A program made the translations under genes and the position numbers. A model generated the notes under the pieces. The model did no database searches. It was not told the DNA's origin and saw nothing but the letters and a program-made list of their open reading frames with translations. Positions 1 to 11,806 of a stretch of DNA of 64,000 nt are shown in pieces (position 1 is the stretch's first letter; the number at the start of each line of letters is the position of its first letter). This DNA is from Mortierella sp. BCC40632. Lineage: Eukaryota; Mortierellomycota; Mortierellomycetes; Mortierellales; Mortierellaceae. The stretch covers positions 890,001 through 954,000 of the forward strand of contig WAEK01000007.1 in assembly GCA_011634665.1 (NCBI GenBank), in the 5' to 3' direction.

Positions 1-817
1 AAAGGCGTGACAGCTGCGATATATGCTTGTTCGTCGCGAACGGACCAGGATCTCAACATGTGGCAACCGGAGCACAATTAACCAGCACACTCTCACTTTG
101 AACAACCGTTGATCAATACGCAAAATAAATTCGTCCCTTGACGATGTTTCCTTGCATCACTGGAAACTTACTAGCTCCATTGACTATTTTGCTTTGTTTT
201 GCCAAGCACAGTCTAATAGGGGCTTCCCAACCGAGACTATCAAGACTCAACAACGGGCCGAGGTAGAGGACTATTAAATTGTCCACCAGCTCACCAAGCA
301 AGAGACATCCTTCCCCCTATCTCAATGAAGTGACAGTGAAGGCGGAGCAAAAAGGGCGATGGCTTTCCTTCGGCTCACGCGTCTGTGTGTGGGTGAGGAC
401 GCCCTACAGAGCTCAAAACGATGTGGAGAACAGACTTTGTAGCTGGGTAGGCCCTCCCACGTTAACCTTAGCAATTGATAAACTCTGCTTCTGTGCCCAG
501 AATGTTCACCTTAACACACGCTTGGCATCCTACCCTCGGCGAGAGCCTTTTCCTACACTCGAGCTGTTACACATAACTTGACGCTCTGAGATAGACGTTC
601 TTTTCTTATACATAGGATTCATAACGTTGACAGCGGTGATGGGGGTGCTAATGACTACATTAACAGTGGGGACAATGGCACTTGCAGGCAATAAACCGTG
701 CAAAAAATGGATCCTTTGGAGCGCACATTTCTCTCTCGAGCTCCAGTCGAATGCCAGCCGAGAAATTGGCCCATCCAGTCCTCCGCGTGTGGGGAAGGGA
801 GAGAGACTCGCAAGCTC
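1..817. other. Left-edge intergenic region
   Basis: No exon chain, tRNA or domain is visible here. Open frames in this stretch are short, lack biased composition, and do not connect through splice sites. It probably holds the upstream regulatory region of the P450 gene and the end of an off-window neighbour. Confidence 0.5.
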
Positions 818-825
818 TATAAAAG
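818..825 (+). promoter_or_regulatory. Candidate TATA box for the P450 gene
   Basis: TATAAAAG lies about 285 bp upstream of the P450 start codon and is followed by a pyrimidine-rich 5' leader. The distance implies a leader of about 250 nt. This is a consensus match only. Confidence 0.35.
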
Positions 826-904
826 AGGATAGACATCGCTAGATGTCCAGCAATTCGCTATCATTAGTGCCCTGAAGACGTGACTTTGCCTTAGACTCCT
901 TCCT

Positions 905-940
<36 letters not shown>
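905..940 (+). repeat. (CT)n tract in the P450 leader
   Basis: An almost uninterrupted CT dinucleotide run on the coding strand, between the candidate TATA box and the start codon. Similar CT tracts precede other plus-strand genes in this window (7.0-7.2 kb, 25.8 kb), so they are a recurrent feature of leaders here. Confidence 0.8.
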
Positions 941-1109
941 CACTTTATTGCCTTCAAAGCACTGGTTTCTCAGCACACGATCCTGCTCCTCCCCTCTGGC
1001 AGTCTACGTTTATACCTTCGTCGATAGCTTTTAGTCTCGGCTCACCTGTACTGCGACATCACCTCTTGCTTCCCTCCCCCAAAAATATCTCTTGTTACTC
1101 TCTTACAAG

Positions 1110-3294
1110 ATGGCTATTATATCTCGACTCGCACCCTCCTTGGAGACCCTAAACCGGATTCTCAGCGCGCTCATTGCTGGTTGTGGAGTGTCGACTCTTC
1201 GATCGATGAAACGACCTCAGACTCTCCTTTGGATTTTCACTACCATTTTCCTAACCCGAGGATTCCAGCGCGTATGTGATATAGGCTCAGAATAGTGGTG
1301 CTTCGCTTTTACCATTACATCTTATATTCTGACCATTTCTTCGGAATCGTGGGGGTTAAAAAAAAAACAACGAAAATAGATGATCTACAACGCGTTCTTC
1401 CATCCTTTGGCAGCTATTCCTGGGAACAAACTCTTGGCATCAACCTATTTCTTTGTTGGTGCTTCTTCTCTATCCGGACGAAGTCACTACGGTGTTCCTA
1501 TAGCTCACAAGCTATACGGAAAAGTGGTCCGCATCGCTCCAGAGATCGTCTCTGTTGCTGACAAAGATATGATCCGCGAGGTAAGAAAGGAGGGTAAGAG
1601 GAGCATGACGCAGTTCCTTGCGTTGATCTATATAATATAAAGGCTTCCTACTAACTCCAATTCCACATTATTTTAGGTCCTAGTGACTGGAGATTATCCA
1701 AAGAGCATCATTCATCAAGGCTTCGAGCTCAATGGCCAGCATAATCTCTTCTCGTCGAGAAATAAGGATTTTCACAAAAATAGAGTATGTTCAATGGCAT
1801 CCTTTATTGCTATCACCTTTACATTGGTCAAATTTCTGTGTAGTGACAAATCCTTCACTACATCCTTTGATAGCGTCGGCTCGTAGCCCCAGCGTTTGGT
1901 CTACAATATCTCCGGACATTGGAGCCGATCATGCACCTGTGTATTCGTTCGCTTGTAACCAAGATTGACGAACTCCTCGACAACCCGATGGCAGTCAAGA
2001 GCAAGAAGAAAGTGCTCCCTAAGGGTCATATAGATATGTACTCCCTCTTGATGCGAACAGCCTTGGATCTCATTGGCGAAACAGCGTTCGGTCAGTCGTT
2101 CAGAATGATCGAAGACGAGACTCATCCAGTACCCCATCAAATGGCCAAGACATTGAAGAGGTGTATGCAGCAGACGTTCAATCCATGGATGAAGTATCTT
2201 ATACCATTAGACTTTTCTTTGGTTGACTTTGGAGAAGAGAGGGTTCGTGTCCGAATGGAGGCAGGGGAGAATGGTCGACGGGCTGACCTACTACAATATT
2301 TGATTGACGCCCAACAGCGAGAACGCGATGAAGGCAATGGTGAGACCGGGAATGACTATGAGGATATGATCTCTGGCAAACTGACCGACAAGGCTGTAGT
2401 CACTGAGACTTGTGTTTTCTTGTAAGTAGAGTCAAATGTTACTCGTGCCAGTTGAAAGATTTGTTGCTCAGATTGCTAAAAGAGATCTAAATACGATCTA
2501 GGATTGCGGGATCAGAGACATCTTCGACGGCTATGACCTTCACTCTTATGTTCTTGGTAAAGAACCCTGATAAATTGGCTAAGCTCCGCGAAGAGATCGA
2601 TCTAGCGACTGCCAGTAATGTCAAGGGCGCTATTCCAACTTATGATCAGGTCCGTAACCTTCCTTACTTGACGGGATGTATCAACGAGTCTCTAAGACTT
2701 CGGCCTGTTGCTGCTACCGGTAAGTGTTTACAAGATTGTGGAAATATAGACTCGTTTGAGCAAGAAAAAAAGACAGGCAGAACGATACTTACTCTAGCTT
2801 CATGCTCTGCCATTATGATAAAAGGTCTCCCAAGAGAGCTCACCGAGGACTTGAACATGAAGGGATATCACTTTCCAAAAGGCACAAGTAAGTTGTGAGG
2901 ACTGTGTTTTTCACCCTTCATCATCGAAAGGCTCAGCGAGTCATCAGACTCACACCACCACTCTTTTTCATGGATAGTCGTTCTTGCACAGACTCCTCAG
3001 TTGCACTGGTCTGATGAGTATTACCCACAAGCGATGAAATTCATTCCGGAACGGTGGATCCCGGGCGAGTCCCCATTCCCTCCAGTCGAAGACTTTACCT
3101 TTTATCCCTTTTCTGCAGGAACTCGAAACTGTGTTGGCAAGAACTTTGCCATGATGGAAATGAGACTCATCCTGGCAACATTGATTTTGAATTATGACCT
3201 CGAGGAGGTTCTTGGCCAACGAGAGGATTATGTGCAGTATATCACAACTGCCTTTGCAACAGAAAAATACGTGATCAAGATGAAGCGTCGATAG
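1110..3294 (+). CDS. Cytochrome P450 monooxygenase, seven exons
   Basis: Heme-thiolate monooxygenase, probably ER-anchored; substrate unknown. The exons 1110-1271, 1380-1580, 1677-1784, 1874-2421, 2502-2719, 2798-2887 and 2978-3294 all have GT-AG borders, and the phases close to a 547-residue protein, a little longer than the usual 480-530. Visible landmarks: an N-terminal hydrophobic anchor (about residues 38-52), a proline-rich hinge region, the I-helix oxygen-binding motif AGSETSS, the K-helix ExxR (ESLR, Glu near 402), PERW, and the heme loop FSAGTRNCVG with the cysteine ligand near residue 494. All motifs needed for activity are intact. Redox partner would be a microsomal P450 reductase not encoded here. 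No biosynthetic cluster surrounds it, so a catabolic, lipid or xenobiotic role is as likely as secondary metabolism. I cannot assign a CYP family by eye. Confidence 0.95.
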
Positions 3295-6111
3295 ACAGAA
3301 AAGATGGGATAAATAACACCAATGGTCTGTGACAAGGGGATTTCCTAGGATCATCTCATTACCCTCCAGACAGGATAGTCAAACATGGACAAATGACCAT
3401 ATCCATCTCACGTCCCGTTCACATAAAGCTTTAGAATAATACCGATGGATCTACTCAATGATCTAGCCCTGTTGACACATTACCATGCTGTCTCAGGATA
3501 GAAAGGGGTGAACAAAAGATGTACTGAGGTGCAAGCGACCTAGAAAAAACTTTGAGGTTCATATTGCCATTCAGCATAATCCTCATCGCACATTCCCCTC
3601 TTCAGTCTTCATTACTCTCGGCAACTATAAATCCTTCAGATTTTCTCTAATCTATGATCCTCAAGATTTATTTGCTCTAGGTTGACCGAGGGGCTGCAAA
3701 GAGCCAAAAGAATAAATTCTCCTTCATCCAGTAGGATTTCGCAAAGAGATAGTAGCAACAAGACGTCTAAAGGAGGCTATCCTAGTCAGTAACTAATTCA
3801 AACACAACCTTTACAGAGAGTGTACATCAATGAGGCTCCTCAGCCTCGACTTGATGTGGCCTTGGGTACTTCATTCGGTCTTAAAGGTGATGTCGAAACT
3901 CATATGTTTGCAGAATGAAGCTGGAAGTTCGGTAGTTCACAAGGTTATCTGTGTAGCAATAGGATTCCACTAATAGCTCACTAAAGCCTCGAGTATGAAA
4001 TACTCCCATCTCCTATGAGGTACCAGAAAGTATCTTACTTACTGGTCTGTGCTTTGCATGAACTGGCTTCTCTTTTGCCTTTTTTGTTTCTCATCACACC
4101 TTTTTATTAGCCATGATTGTCCAGTTCCTTGAACTCTGTACTCTGAAAAATATTGTCCGCCAGTAAAAAAAGCCCATTTCTAAACACTTGATTCCTGCTA
4201 AGTCTCCATTCTCATACTGAAAATCTTACCTTTCACTCATCCTCAATAGGATCCAGAGGTTATATTGGCGGAAGTATCGTATTTGCCTTGGTCTTCCCAT
4301 TGGTCAGAGGCTCTAGCATGATCTTAGATCCCAATCCAATTTCCAATTTATTCCCTGGACCAGTCACCTATGCACCGTTTCTCTGGCATTTTGAACCAGG
4401 GAAAACAAATCTTTCGCTAGGCGTTGACCACGAAATACACCGAATCCATGCTAAATGCCCGTCATAGCAACAGCCCCACACTCGGGTCAACGCACCTGGA
4501 CTTTTAATCTCTACTTGAGACCACTCGTTGCAAACGATACTCACTTAGCATATATGATTCATGTGTTCTTGTTAGACGCCAGAGGGATATACTGAAACCC
4601 CTTGCTCGATTAGCAATGACCACCTTGGGATAATATGAGATCCAGTGAGTTTTCTCGCTCACCCTATGAAATAGCGGCAAGACCATGAATTGTAGGCGTT
4701 CGGACGTTGTAGATGTGTCCATCGATAAGGACAATAATGAGTAAGCGACTATTCGTCATGGTCAATACGCCATTGATCGATGCAGGCACCAACACGTGGG
4801 TAGATATTCGTGCATGATAGGCGTCAAAAGCAAGTCTGCAATGGATACGTGAGTTTCGTTGGCTCCAGGATGCCAAACTCACTGCTTTTTTGTGAGAACT
4901 GTTGGTTTTTATTTCTCTCTCCCTTGATTGCCAATCTCGATGGGATGAAGAACCTAGATGCGTCTTCAAAAACAATCCCAACCGTCACTGGAGGAGCAGA
5001 GGTGCCTGCATAAACATGAGCAGAATTCTGACGTTTTGAAAAGGAGCGAAATCCGCCTTATTTCATCTATCATAAGAATCACTCACGCTTCACAAACTGA
5101 CACAAACGAGTAGCTTTTCATAATCTAAGATGCCTAAAATGAGAAGGCTAATGAGGAGGACAGTCATACTCAAATGTCGAATAGACATTCTGACTTTACT
5201 GACCAGAGATGTGAGAAAAAGAGTATACTATAGCTTGTAGGTACCAATATCTCCCTCCCCTCAATGATAGAGACCCGTTGTGGTTGCCGCTGCTGTCCCT
5301 CAGTTTTTTAGTATTTTTTGCACTCAGCCCTTGCAACAACATGTGATGGTCTAGACGCCGGCAGCAACAAATCCATAGGCACAACTCTCTCTTCTGAGGG
5401 AAAAACAAAGAACAAAAAAAAAATCGCTCTTTAACAATTGGGTTCGACGAAGTGATTACACTGACAACGGGAGTTTGGACATAGTGGAGCATTGCAGCTG
5501 CGCTAAAAAAATCGCCAACATAGGTCCTAGAGCTTTCTTTTAGGCGTCGCTCCCAATCAAAACAAAACGTGCAGGCAACCATTTGATCAAGCTCAGAAGG
5601 GAGCCTTTCGCTAACCGTTTTCAAGAGAGAGTATGTGTGTGTGAGAGTGTGAAAGTGAGAGAGAGAGATACTTTGCTCTCCTCCCGTTGTGGTCATGAAC
5701 CACTTTGGCTGCACTGTCCATGGGCGCCCTAAATCAATGGTCCATGCGGTTGAGCATCGGTGGTTTGTGTTGCATCAGGGTCAGGGCTCAATACAAAGGT
5801 TGAGGCAATTGGAGGAGAGTCGTCGACGCAATTTCTATTAATGCACTTTCCAGGGTCATCTGGACAGATGGCAAATGGCGCCATTAAGTGATAGGTCTTT
5901 TCGGAGTGTCCCCTGTTCAGGGACGTTTGCTTTGCAAATTAGTACAGCTGGCGTTGTACTGAAGGCACTGCCAATGAAGGAGTGAGGCAGCATGGTCATT
6001 GGGGAGACGGGACAATTAAAGTTAGATGGTCCCTTTATTAGTTTTATTAGCCGTGCCTTGATTCTCAGCCCTTTCCACTCAACTGTCTCCATGCGTTTCA
6101 GGCCCAAAGCG
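3295..6111. other. Gene-poor intergenic region (2.8 kb)
   Basis: Nothing here could be joined into a plausible spliced gene on either strand. The longest open frame, minus strand 5714-5196 (172 codons), has no recognisable domain and is Ser/Cys/Phe-rich, as expected of a chance frame. Short GT/GA-rich repeats occur near 5633-5668. I found no tRNA A/B-box pair. Confidence 0.55.
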
Positions 6112-6119
6112 TATAAAAA
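6112..6119 (+). promoter_or_regulatory. TATA box of the small secreted protein gene
   Basis: TATAAAAA lies 87-94 bp upstream of the start at 6206, in a good position for a short leader. A strong TATA close to a small secreted-protein gene is typical of highly expressed fungal secretory genes (family knowledge). Confidence 0.6.
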
Positions 6120-6205
6120 GGGCAGACTTGAAGCCAGAGTTGAAGCCGGTTCACTCTACTCTCCACTCCACTCTACTCCACCCTTCACAGGACACACAAT
6201 CCACA

Positions 6206-6670
6206 ATGGCCCGAATTTCCCTAGCACTCATTTCTGCTCTCCTCCTCTCCGTCCTCCTCTTTGCCTCATCTCTTGTTGAAGCAGCACCCGTAGCGCCTGC
6301 AGTGCCCACAGCGCCAACAACACCTCCAACACCCCCAGCACCCCCAGCACCTCCAGCGCCCAAAACACCTAAACCAAAAGGACCTAAAGGACCTAAAACA
6401 CCTGCTCCCAAGAAGGACAAGATCCCCGCATTCACAGCATTCTCTCTCTCAGGCCTCAAGGGCCAGTCTGAGGTTGTTTCAAAGTATGGTTGCCACGACC
6501 TAAAGATCACTGAAGTGGGCTCGGTCAAGTACAAGTCTGGACCACGGGCAGGCATTGTGTTCTACACAGACAAGAACTGCAAGGGCAAAGTTACTCATCA
6601 GATGACAACGGACACTGTGAAACAGATGGGTGGTCCATTCAAGACCCAGAGCGTCAAGGTCTCCAAGTAG
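6206..6670 (+). CDS. Small secreted proline-rich protein with crystallin-like module
   Basis: A single-exon gene for 154 residues. An in-frame upstream extension exists, but the ATG at 6206 opens directly onto a classic signal peptide (MARIS, then a leucine-rich core, with likely cleavage after VEA near residue 27), so I chose it. The mature protein begins with a Pro/Ala/Thr-rich spacer (about 28-70, with PPAP and GPKGPK repeats), followed by a compact domain of about 80 residues with only two cysteines (YGCHD and DKNCKGK), likely one disulfide. The segment VFYTDKNCKGK resembles a beta/gamma-crystallin Greek-key corner (aromatic-x-D-x-x-x-x-G). It is probably wall-associated or extracellular; the spacer would be a good O-mannosylation substrate. 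Function unknown. Confidence 0.85.
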   Translation: MARISLALISALLLSVLLFASSLVEAAPVAPAVPTAPTTPPTPPAPPAPPAPKTPKPKGPKGPKTPAPKKDKIPAFTAFSLSGLKGQSEVVSKYGCHDLKITEVGSVKYKSGPRAGIVFYTDKNCKGKVTHQMTTDTVKQMGGPFKTQSVKVSK

Positions 6671-7140
6671 AGTGGACCGGGGTTAATGGATGGCTTGATC
6701 TAGAGTAGACCAGCCATGCACAGAAGAAATGACTGTTGTTGTTGTTGTAGTTATACATAAAAATATGGAAAGTAGACGCGTGCACTGAACACGGCGCATT
6801 CCCTTGTTAATGTTTTCAATGTTCAAAAGGTGTGGTGGGGAAGAAGGCTCTAAAGAAGCGTTCGTGTGATACTGCATTTCCTCAATCGACAAGAGTCTGT
6901 GGCACAGGGCACACTAGCCAGATGGCCAGATGAGATGGGCAAACTATGCCAAGAGAGGTGGGAGGAGGGGGCTCAGAGACAACTCTAATCTCCACAACAC
7001 GCCGCGCGCTCTTTCTCTCTCTCTCTCTCTCTCTCGCTTGTGCTTTGCTTTTGCTCGGATTCATAGGACTAAAAAAAAAGCCCCACCGCCGAGCAATCAT
7101 TCATTCATCACTTCATTTTCTCACACCCACCCATCCACAC

Positions 7141-7175
<35 letters not shown>

Positions 7176-7242
7176 TCATCTCATTCCTTTTTTCTCCCTT
7201 TCTCCCTTTCTCTTTCTCTCTCTCTCTCTCTCTCTCTTCCTA
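6671..7242. other. Intergenic region with CT tracts
   Basis: Holds the 3' end of the secreted-protein gene and the leader of the next gene. CT runs at about 7013-7033, 7143-7171 and 7207-7236 create long but meaningless Ser/Leu open frames. No further gene is supported. Confidence 0.7.
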
Positions 7243-8298
7243 ATGGACTCCAAACGTAGCGCCCCTCGCCACGACTGGGTCTCGCCTGCCGAAGAACAAG
7301 CAACCTTCGGGAACCAGCAGCCCTTTGCCTCTCCTACTCCGTCTGCTCCTCCGGCTGACCTAAATGCCCAGTACACTCCTCCTGCACACAATGGTATGAA
7401 TGACCTGAATGCCACGAGTTGGAGAGAATGGATTAGTCCTGCCTCTTGTAGGCCACAACCTTTGAGGATAACACAAAGTACCTCTTCTCTCCTTGCAATT
7501 CACAGAGGCAGCTTATATGGAAGGCCCCCCACCAGAGTACTCTCCATCTGCACCTCATGTGCCTGCCATGCCAACCAACCCCAACCAACCCTCACTAATT
7601 CCAGAGCAGCAGCCTCAGCGGGCGCCTTCACCACAGCAGTTGCGCCGGCATGAGGACAGGCCTCGACATTATAGTGAACCTCGAGCACCCCATGGAGTAC
7701 CGCCTCCTCAGTCAACCTCGTCAAAACCAGTCAACTATGGGTCTACGTCAAACGCAAACCCATCAGGTGGCCAAGGCCCCTCTGGCTATAACAGACTCTC
7801 CAACTACGCTATTCCACCACCACCGAGGCGAAGCTTTAGTACCTATGACTCGGAAGGGGAAGACCGTTCCCGTCAACGTAAGTGTTCTGGCGCCTGTTTC
7901 TTTTTCTTTTTTCTTTTGTTGATCTTGTTCTTCCTCTTCTCCTTCTTTCCCCAACTCCGAACCTCCTCTTCTCCATTCCCGAATCATGAGCACTCTTACT
8001 GCTGCTGCTCCGTGGCACAACAGTGTAGGCTCAATATGTAGCAGAATCCATCTTGTTCTTTCCTCTGCTCAGACGAGCTTTTTTTTTTTTTTTTTTTTTT
8101 TGACCTTTCTGCCGGTGCCTCCCCTCGCAAAACAAGGACTAGTTCATTCTTCTATCGCGACTTATCCGAGTCTCTTTCATTTAATAGACAACAGGGTGAC
8201 CAAGACGAAGCCTAGTTGCTGCTCGCGCTGCTGCTTGCCAATATGGATTGTCTTTATCTGTCTGTGGTATTTGATCGGGCAACTTGTACGTCCATGCC

Positions 8299-8329
<31 letters not shown>

Positions 8330-9619
8330 GTATGCACAAGAAGTACTTTTTTTCAAGAGTCTTTTCCTCGGAATCTGTGGTTAATCTCATCTCTCTTTCT
8401 CTCCCTCTCTCTCTCTCTCTTGTACCTCTGACACAACCAGGATTTTAACTGGGAAGCCGAATGTGTCCTAGACGAAAATGTTCACCCTGTGATTGACAGT
8501 TTATTCTTACCCCTGACATCGGGTTTCAATCTCCTCACAAACTTTGAGGACGGGATTGTAAGTCAAGACCACAGAACTACAGAAAAAAAAAAAAAAAAAA
8601 AGATGCGGTTCCGAGATTCTGATCAAAGGCGATTTCTCTTTCCTAACCTTTGGCAACTCTTTATTTATTGATGGCACTCAGAGAGGAAATGTGAAGGTAA
8701 AGCAACAGGAGAATCTCAGTGTAGACCAGATCGAGATACGCCTTAACGTCAGAGTCTCGAATACTCAATTGGGGTCATATGTCCGAGGAAATCTTGAGAT
8801 GGATCCCAAGGGAACAGGAGTTAAATACCGGGTTCGTGTTAATCATGAAAGCGCAGAGAGACGGAAACGCATGATGAAGAAGGGCTGTGCGGAGGCTGAA
8901 GTGGTGATTTACTATCCAAAGAAAACACCTCATGGTGTAGGATCCTTGGCGCTCAATTCCATCGACTGTGACTTTTCTGTGGGAGAGATCTCGGGTGTGT
9001 TTGACAATCTATTGATGCGGTGTACGAATGGAGAGATTTCTGTCAAGGATGCTTTGGTCAGGAATGACACAACTCTTGAGATGGTCAATGGACAAATTGG
9101 GGGAACTTTGATCACTTCGGGACATCTCAAGGCAAATATTATCAATGGACAGGTCAATCTGGGAATCGATACAGCCTCCAATGAACCTGGCTGGAATCCT
9201 GACAACCTTGATGCCCAGATTGACTCTGTCAATGGAGCCCTTTCCCTGCGACTGGTAAGAACGGTGAAGCCCTGGTTACTCTCTTTTCCTCTACTTTTCT
9301 CTCTTTGCTCTGTCTGGATGCTTCTTATCTTTTTTCTTTTCTTTTCTTATTCACACTGGTTCTGATCTCATTTTCACATCCATCTTCTGTCATTTAGGCT
9401 CGACCATTCTACGGACATTTTGCACTAGCTACCAAGTCAGGAGCAGCCACTGTCAGTGTACCAGAGCCTCGGGATTCTATTCAATATACCTACAGAAAAT
9501 GGAATGGAGCGACAGGCTGGATCTCGAACACTGGTTCACAACATGAACCAGCGAACCCGTTACCTCGTATTCAACAGACGGCCATTAACGGTGCTGTCAA
9601 GTTGGCGATTGAAGGTTGA
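7243..9619 (+). CDS. Single-pass membrane protein with DUF4097-like beta-repeat ectodomain (paralogue A)
   Basis: Exons 7243-7447, 7512-7877, 8188-8285, 8441-8557, 8682-9254 and 9398-9619 give 526 residues with consistent phase; the first intron is the least certain. The start ATG opens a Ser/Pro/Gln-rich cytosolic region (about 1-190). This leads to CCSRCC (a likely palmitoylation or membrane-edge cluster) and one transmembrane helix (PIWIVFICLWYLIG), then an extracytoplasmic region. The exon at 8682-9254 carries repeated short strands of the type NGxIxV/L (NGEIS, NGQIGG, NGQVN, NGALS), the pattern of DUF4097 and similar right-handed beta-helix adhesin-like domains. The same architecture and intron sites recur in the gene at 54126-56071. 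Function unknown; a surface or endomembrane protein is inferred. Confidence 0.85.
8299..8329. repeat. T18-A13 palindromic homopolymer in intron
   Basis: A run of 18 T immediately followed by 13 A lies in an intron of the preceding membrane-protein gene. It would fold into an A-U hairpin in the pre-mRNA. Another T-run (about 8079-8101) lies in the previous intron. Confidence 0.8.
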
Positions 9620-10188
9620 GAGAGAGAGAGAAAAAATGGTTCCCATGTCCATAACGAAACCTGGTGGAATTCCTCCCTTCTTTTTTGAGAAACAAGTCTC
9701 ATTATCCAAAGTCAATGATTTCTTTTCTTGTATATTTTTTTTTCTTTCTTTTCTTTCTGAAAATAAAAGAAAGCAGCTGACTTGAAGTATATCTCCCGAC
9801 AACCGCTGAGCCTACCCATCTATTCTTCCGCGACCATCGAAAAAATGAAAAAAAAAAAAAAAAAAAGTAAGGAGGACAGAGAGAATGGTTACTGGCTACG
9901 AGAAGACAGAGGAGTCGAATGCAAACATTTCCTACCCAACCCCTATCACACCAAACAGCCCGATCCTGTTTTTTTTATTCAGGGCAGCTGCCTAGAGTTC
10001 TATTACATGACAATTGCATCGGCTACTGTAGGCCATTGCTGCACCAGGAAAACTAATACACGGCAACTAACGAAAGGTAGAGGGGGGTGAGGTAGAGAGG
10101 TAGAGAGAGAGGCAGGGAGAGAGAGGAAGAGAGAAATGGCAATGATGTCGACTAGATTGAAAGGATAAGAATAACTGCATGGCTTTCA
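9620..10188. other. Convergent 3' intergenic region
   Basis: Lies between the stops of two convergent genes. It contains an A-run (about 9848-9866) and a GA-rich stretch (10080-10135). No gene is supported. Confidence 0.7.
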
Positions 10189-11723
10189 TTACTGATGAGA
10201 GGTAGCAGTCGCATCATTCGTGTCTACTCGCATGGTCGAGCCGGCTTCTGAGGCTCCTTCTTTAGTTCCCTCTGTCGTTTCACCTCCTTCTTCTCCTTCG
10301 CCTACTGAAGGCGAAGCCATTGTCGAATTTGCTGTCGCTGTTGTCGCACCTGCGGTCCCGTTGAACACAAAGAGACCCTTCCGATGATCAGGCAATGCTC
10401 CATTGATGCTCCAATAGATACCACAAGTATTGCACAGCGTTTTCTCGCCTCCTGGACCTGCTCTCAACATAATGGTCGATAATGCCCCCAACCCACACTG
10501 ATGACACTGCCAAGTTTCGAATTGCTCAATATCAAAATTCCTGAAGGGCTTGTTTAGTCGTCCTCGTTTTCCATAAAGTGCGCTTCCGAATCCAGCTCCA
10601 ATACCCGCCCCAAATCCACGGCTAACAAATCCACCACCTCTGCGACGATTATATCTCGACGTCTCTCTACGTTTCAGTCTACAAAACGAAAACAAAAAGG
10701 AGTTGGTTAACGATGGTGATAAGGATATGACCTGCCATGTCCATGCAAAAACGTCCATATATATAAATCCTTTGCCACGTTACCTGATACTACGATCATT
10801 TGTTTCCACAATCTTTTCATACTCTTCAGCAGTAAGCTGTTCAAGTGCTGGACACCAATTCTCGCCATCATCCAAGGGTCGAACACCCGAATAGAGAGGC
10901 TCTGCATCAAAGCCACGGTCCAATAACCGATCCTGTTTATACCGATAGAGTTGCTCATGAATTTCGTGTGCAATAAGTGACACGAATTCGCCTCCAATGC
11001 CTAGATCTGCTGCAAGTTGCTTGGAAAATTCTTCGGGAGTTAGATCCGAACCCACATCCCACTCAAATCTGTCCCGGAGATTGATTCCACCGACATGCAA
11101 ATCCAACTGCGGGTCAATAAAAAGAAAAATGGATCGATCGGATTATTAGCATGGATCATTGGACGTTTCTAAAAGAACTGACGGACATCTAAAAAAAAAA
11201 AAAAAAAAAAAAATAGACCCGAGTATGAGTGCAAAACTATACCTGAATAACAACTCTTGCACCCTCATTTGGAACTTGGACTTCAGCGATCGGTTCAAAC
11301 TCTGCAATCTGGTTCCTGAGTGACTGAGCAATTTCCGGCACAAACTTGGCCATATTCAGGTCCAGGTCCTCGCACAAAATTTCCGCAAAGTGCTCGGGTG
11401 TCATCAGTTGCTCTTTTTTTTTTTTTTTTTCGGTTTCCCATGCAAGAATGAAAAAAAAAAAGAATAAGAAGGGGGTGAGGATGGCGAACGATAATGAGTT
11501 GAAGTTTCTTTGATGCCTCCACATGTGCGCTTATGATTTTTTTAAAAAAAAAAAAAAAGGACAAAGGATATAAAAGGTGATCTCATACCATTAACGTTCC
11601 AGGTGAATGTATCGCGCAGTCTGACCTCGTCTGTATCAATGTCAAGTCGGATCGGGACCAAGATTGCCTCATGACCAGCGACAGCCTCCAAATCCTTTTG
11701 CTGGCTAATATTATCGATATATA

Positions 11724-11806
<83 letters not shown>

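Noticed and set aside
5196..5714. 172-codon minus-strand open frame
   Set aside because: No domain, poor composition, no splice partners and no plausible start context.
6930..7653. Ser/Leu-rich open frames of 109 and 235 codons around the CT tracts
   Set aside because: They are produced by CT dinucleotide repeats in the leader; the real gene starts at 7243 in a different frame with a supported exon chain.
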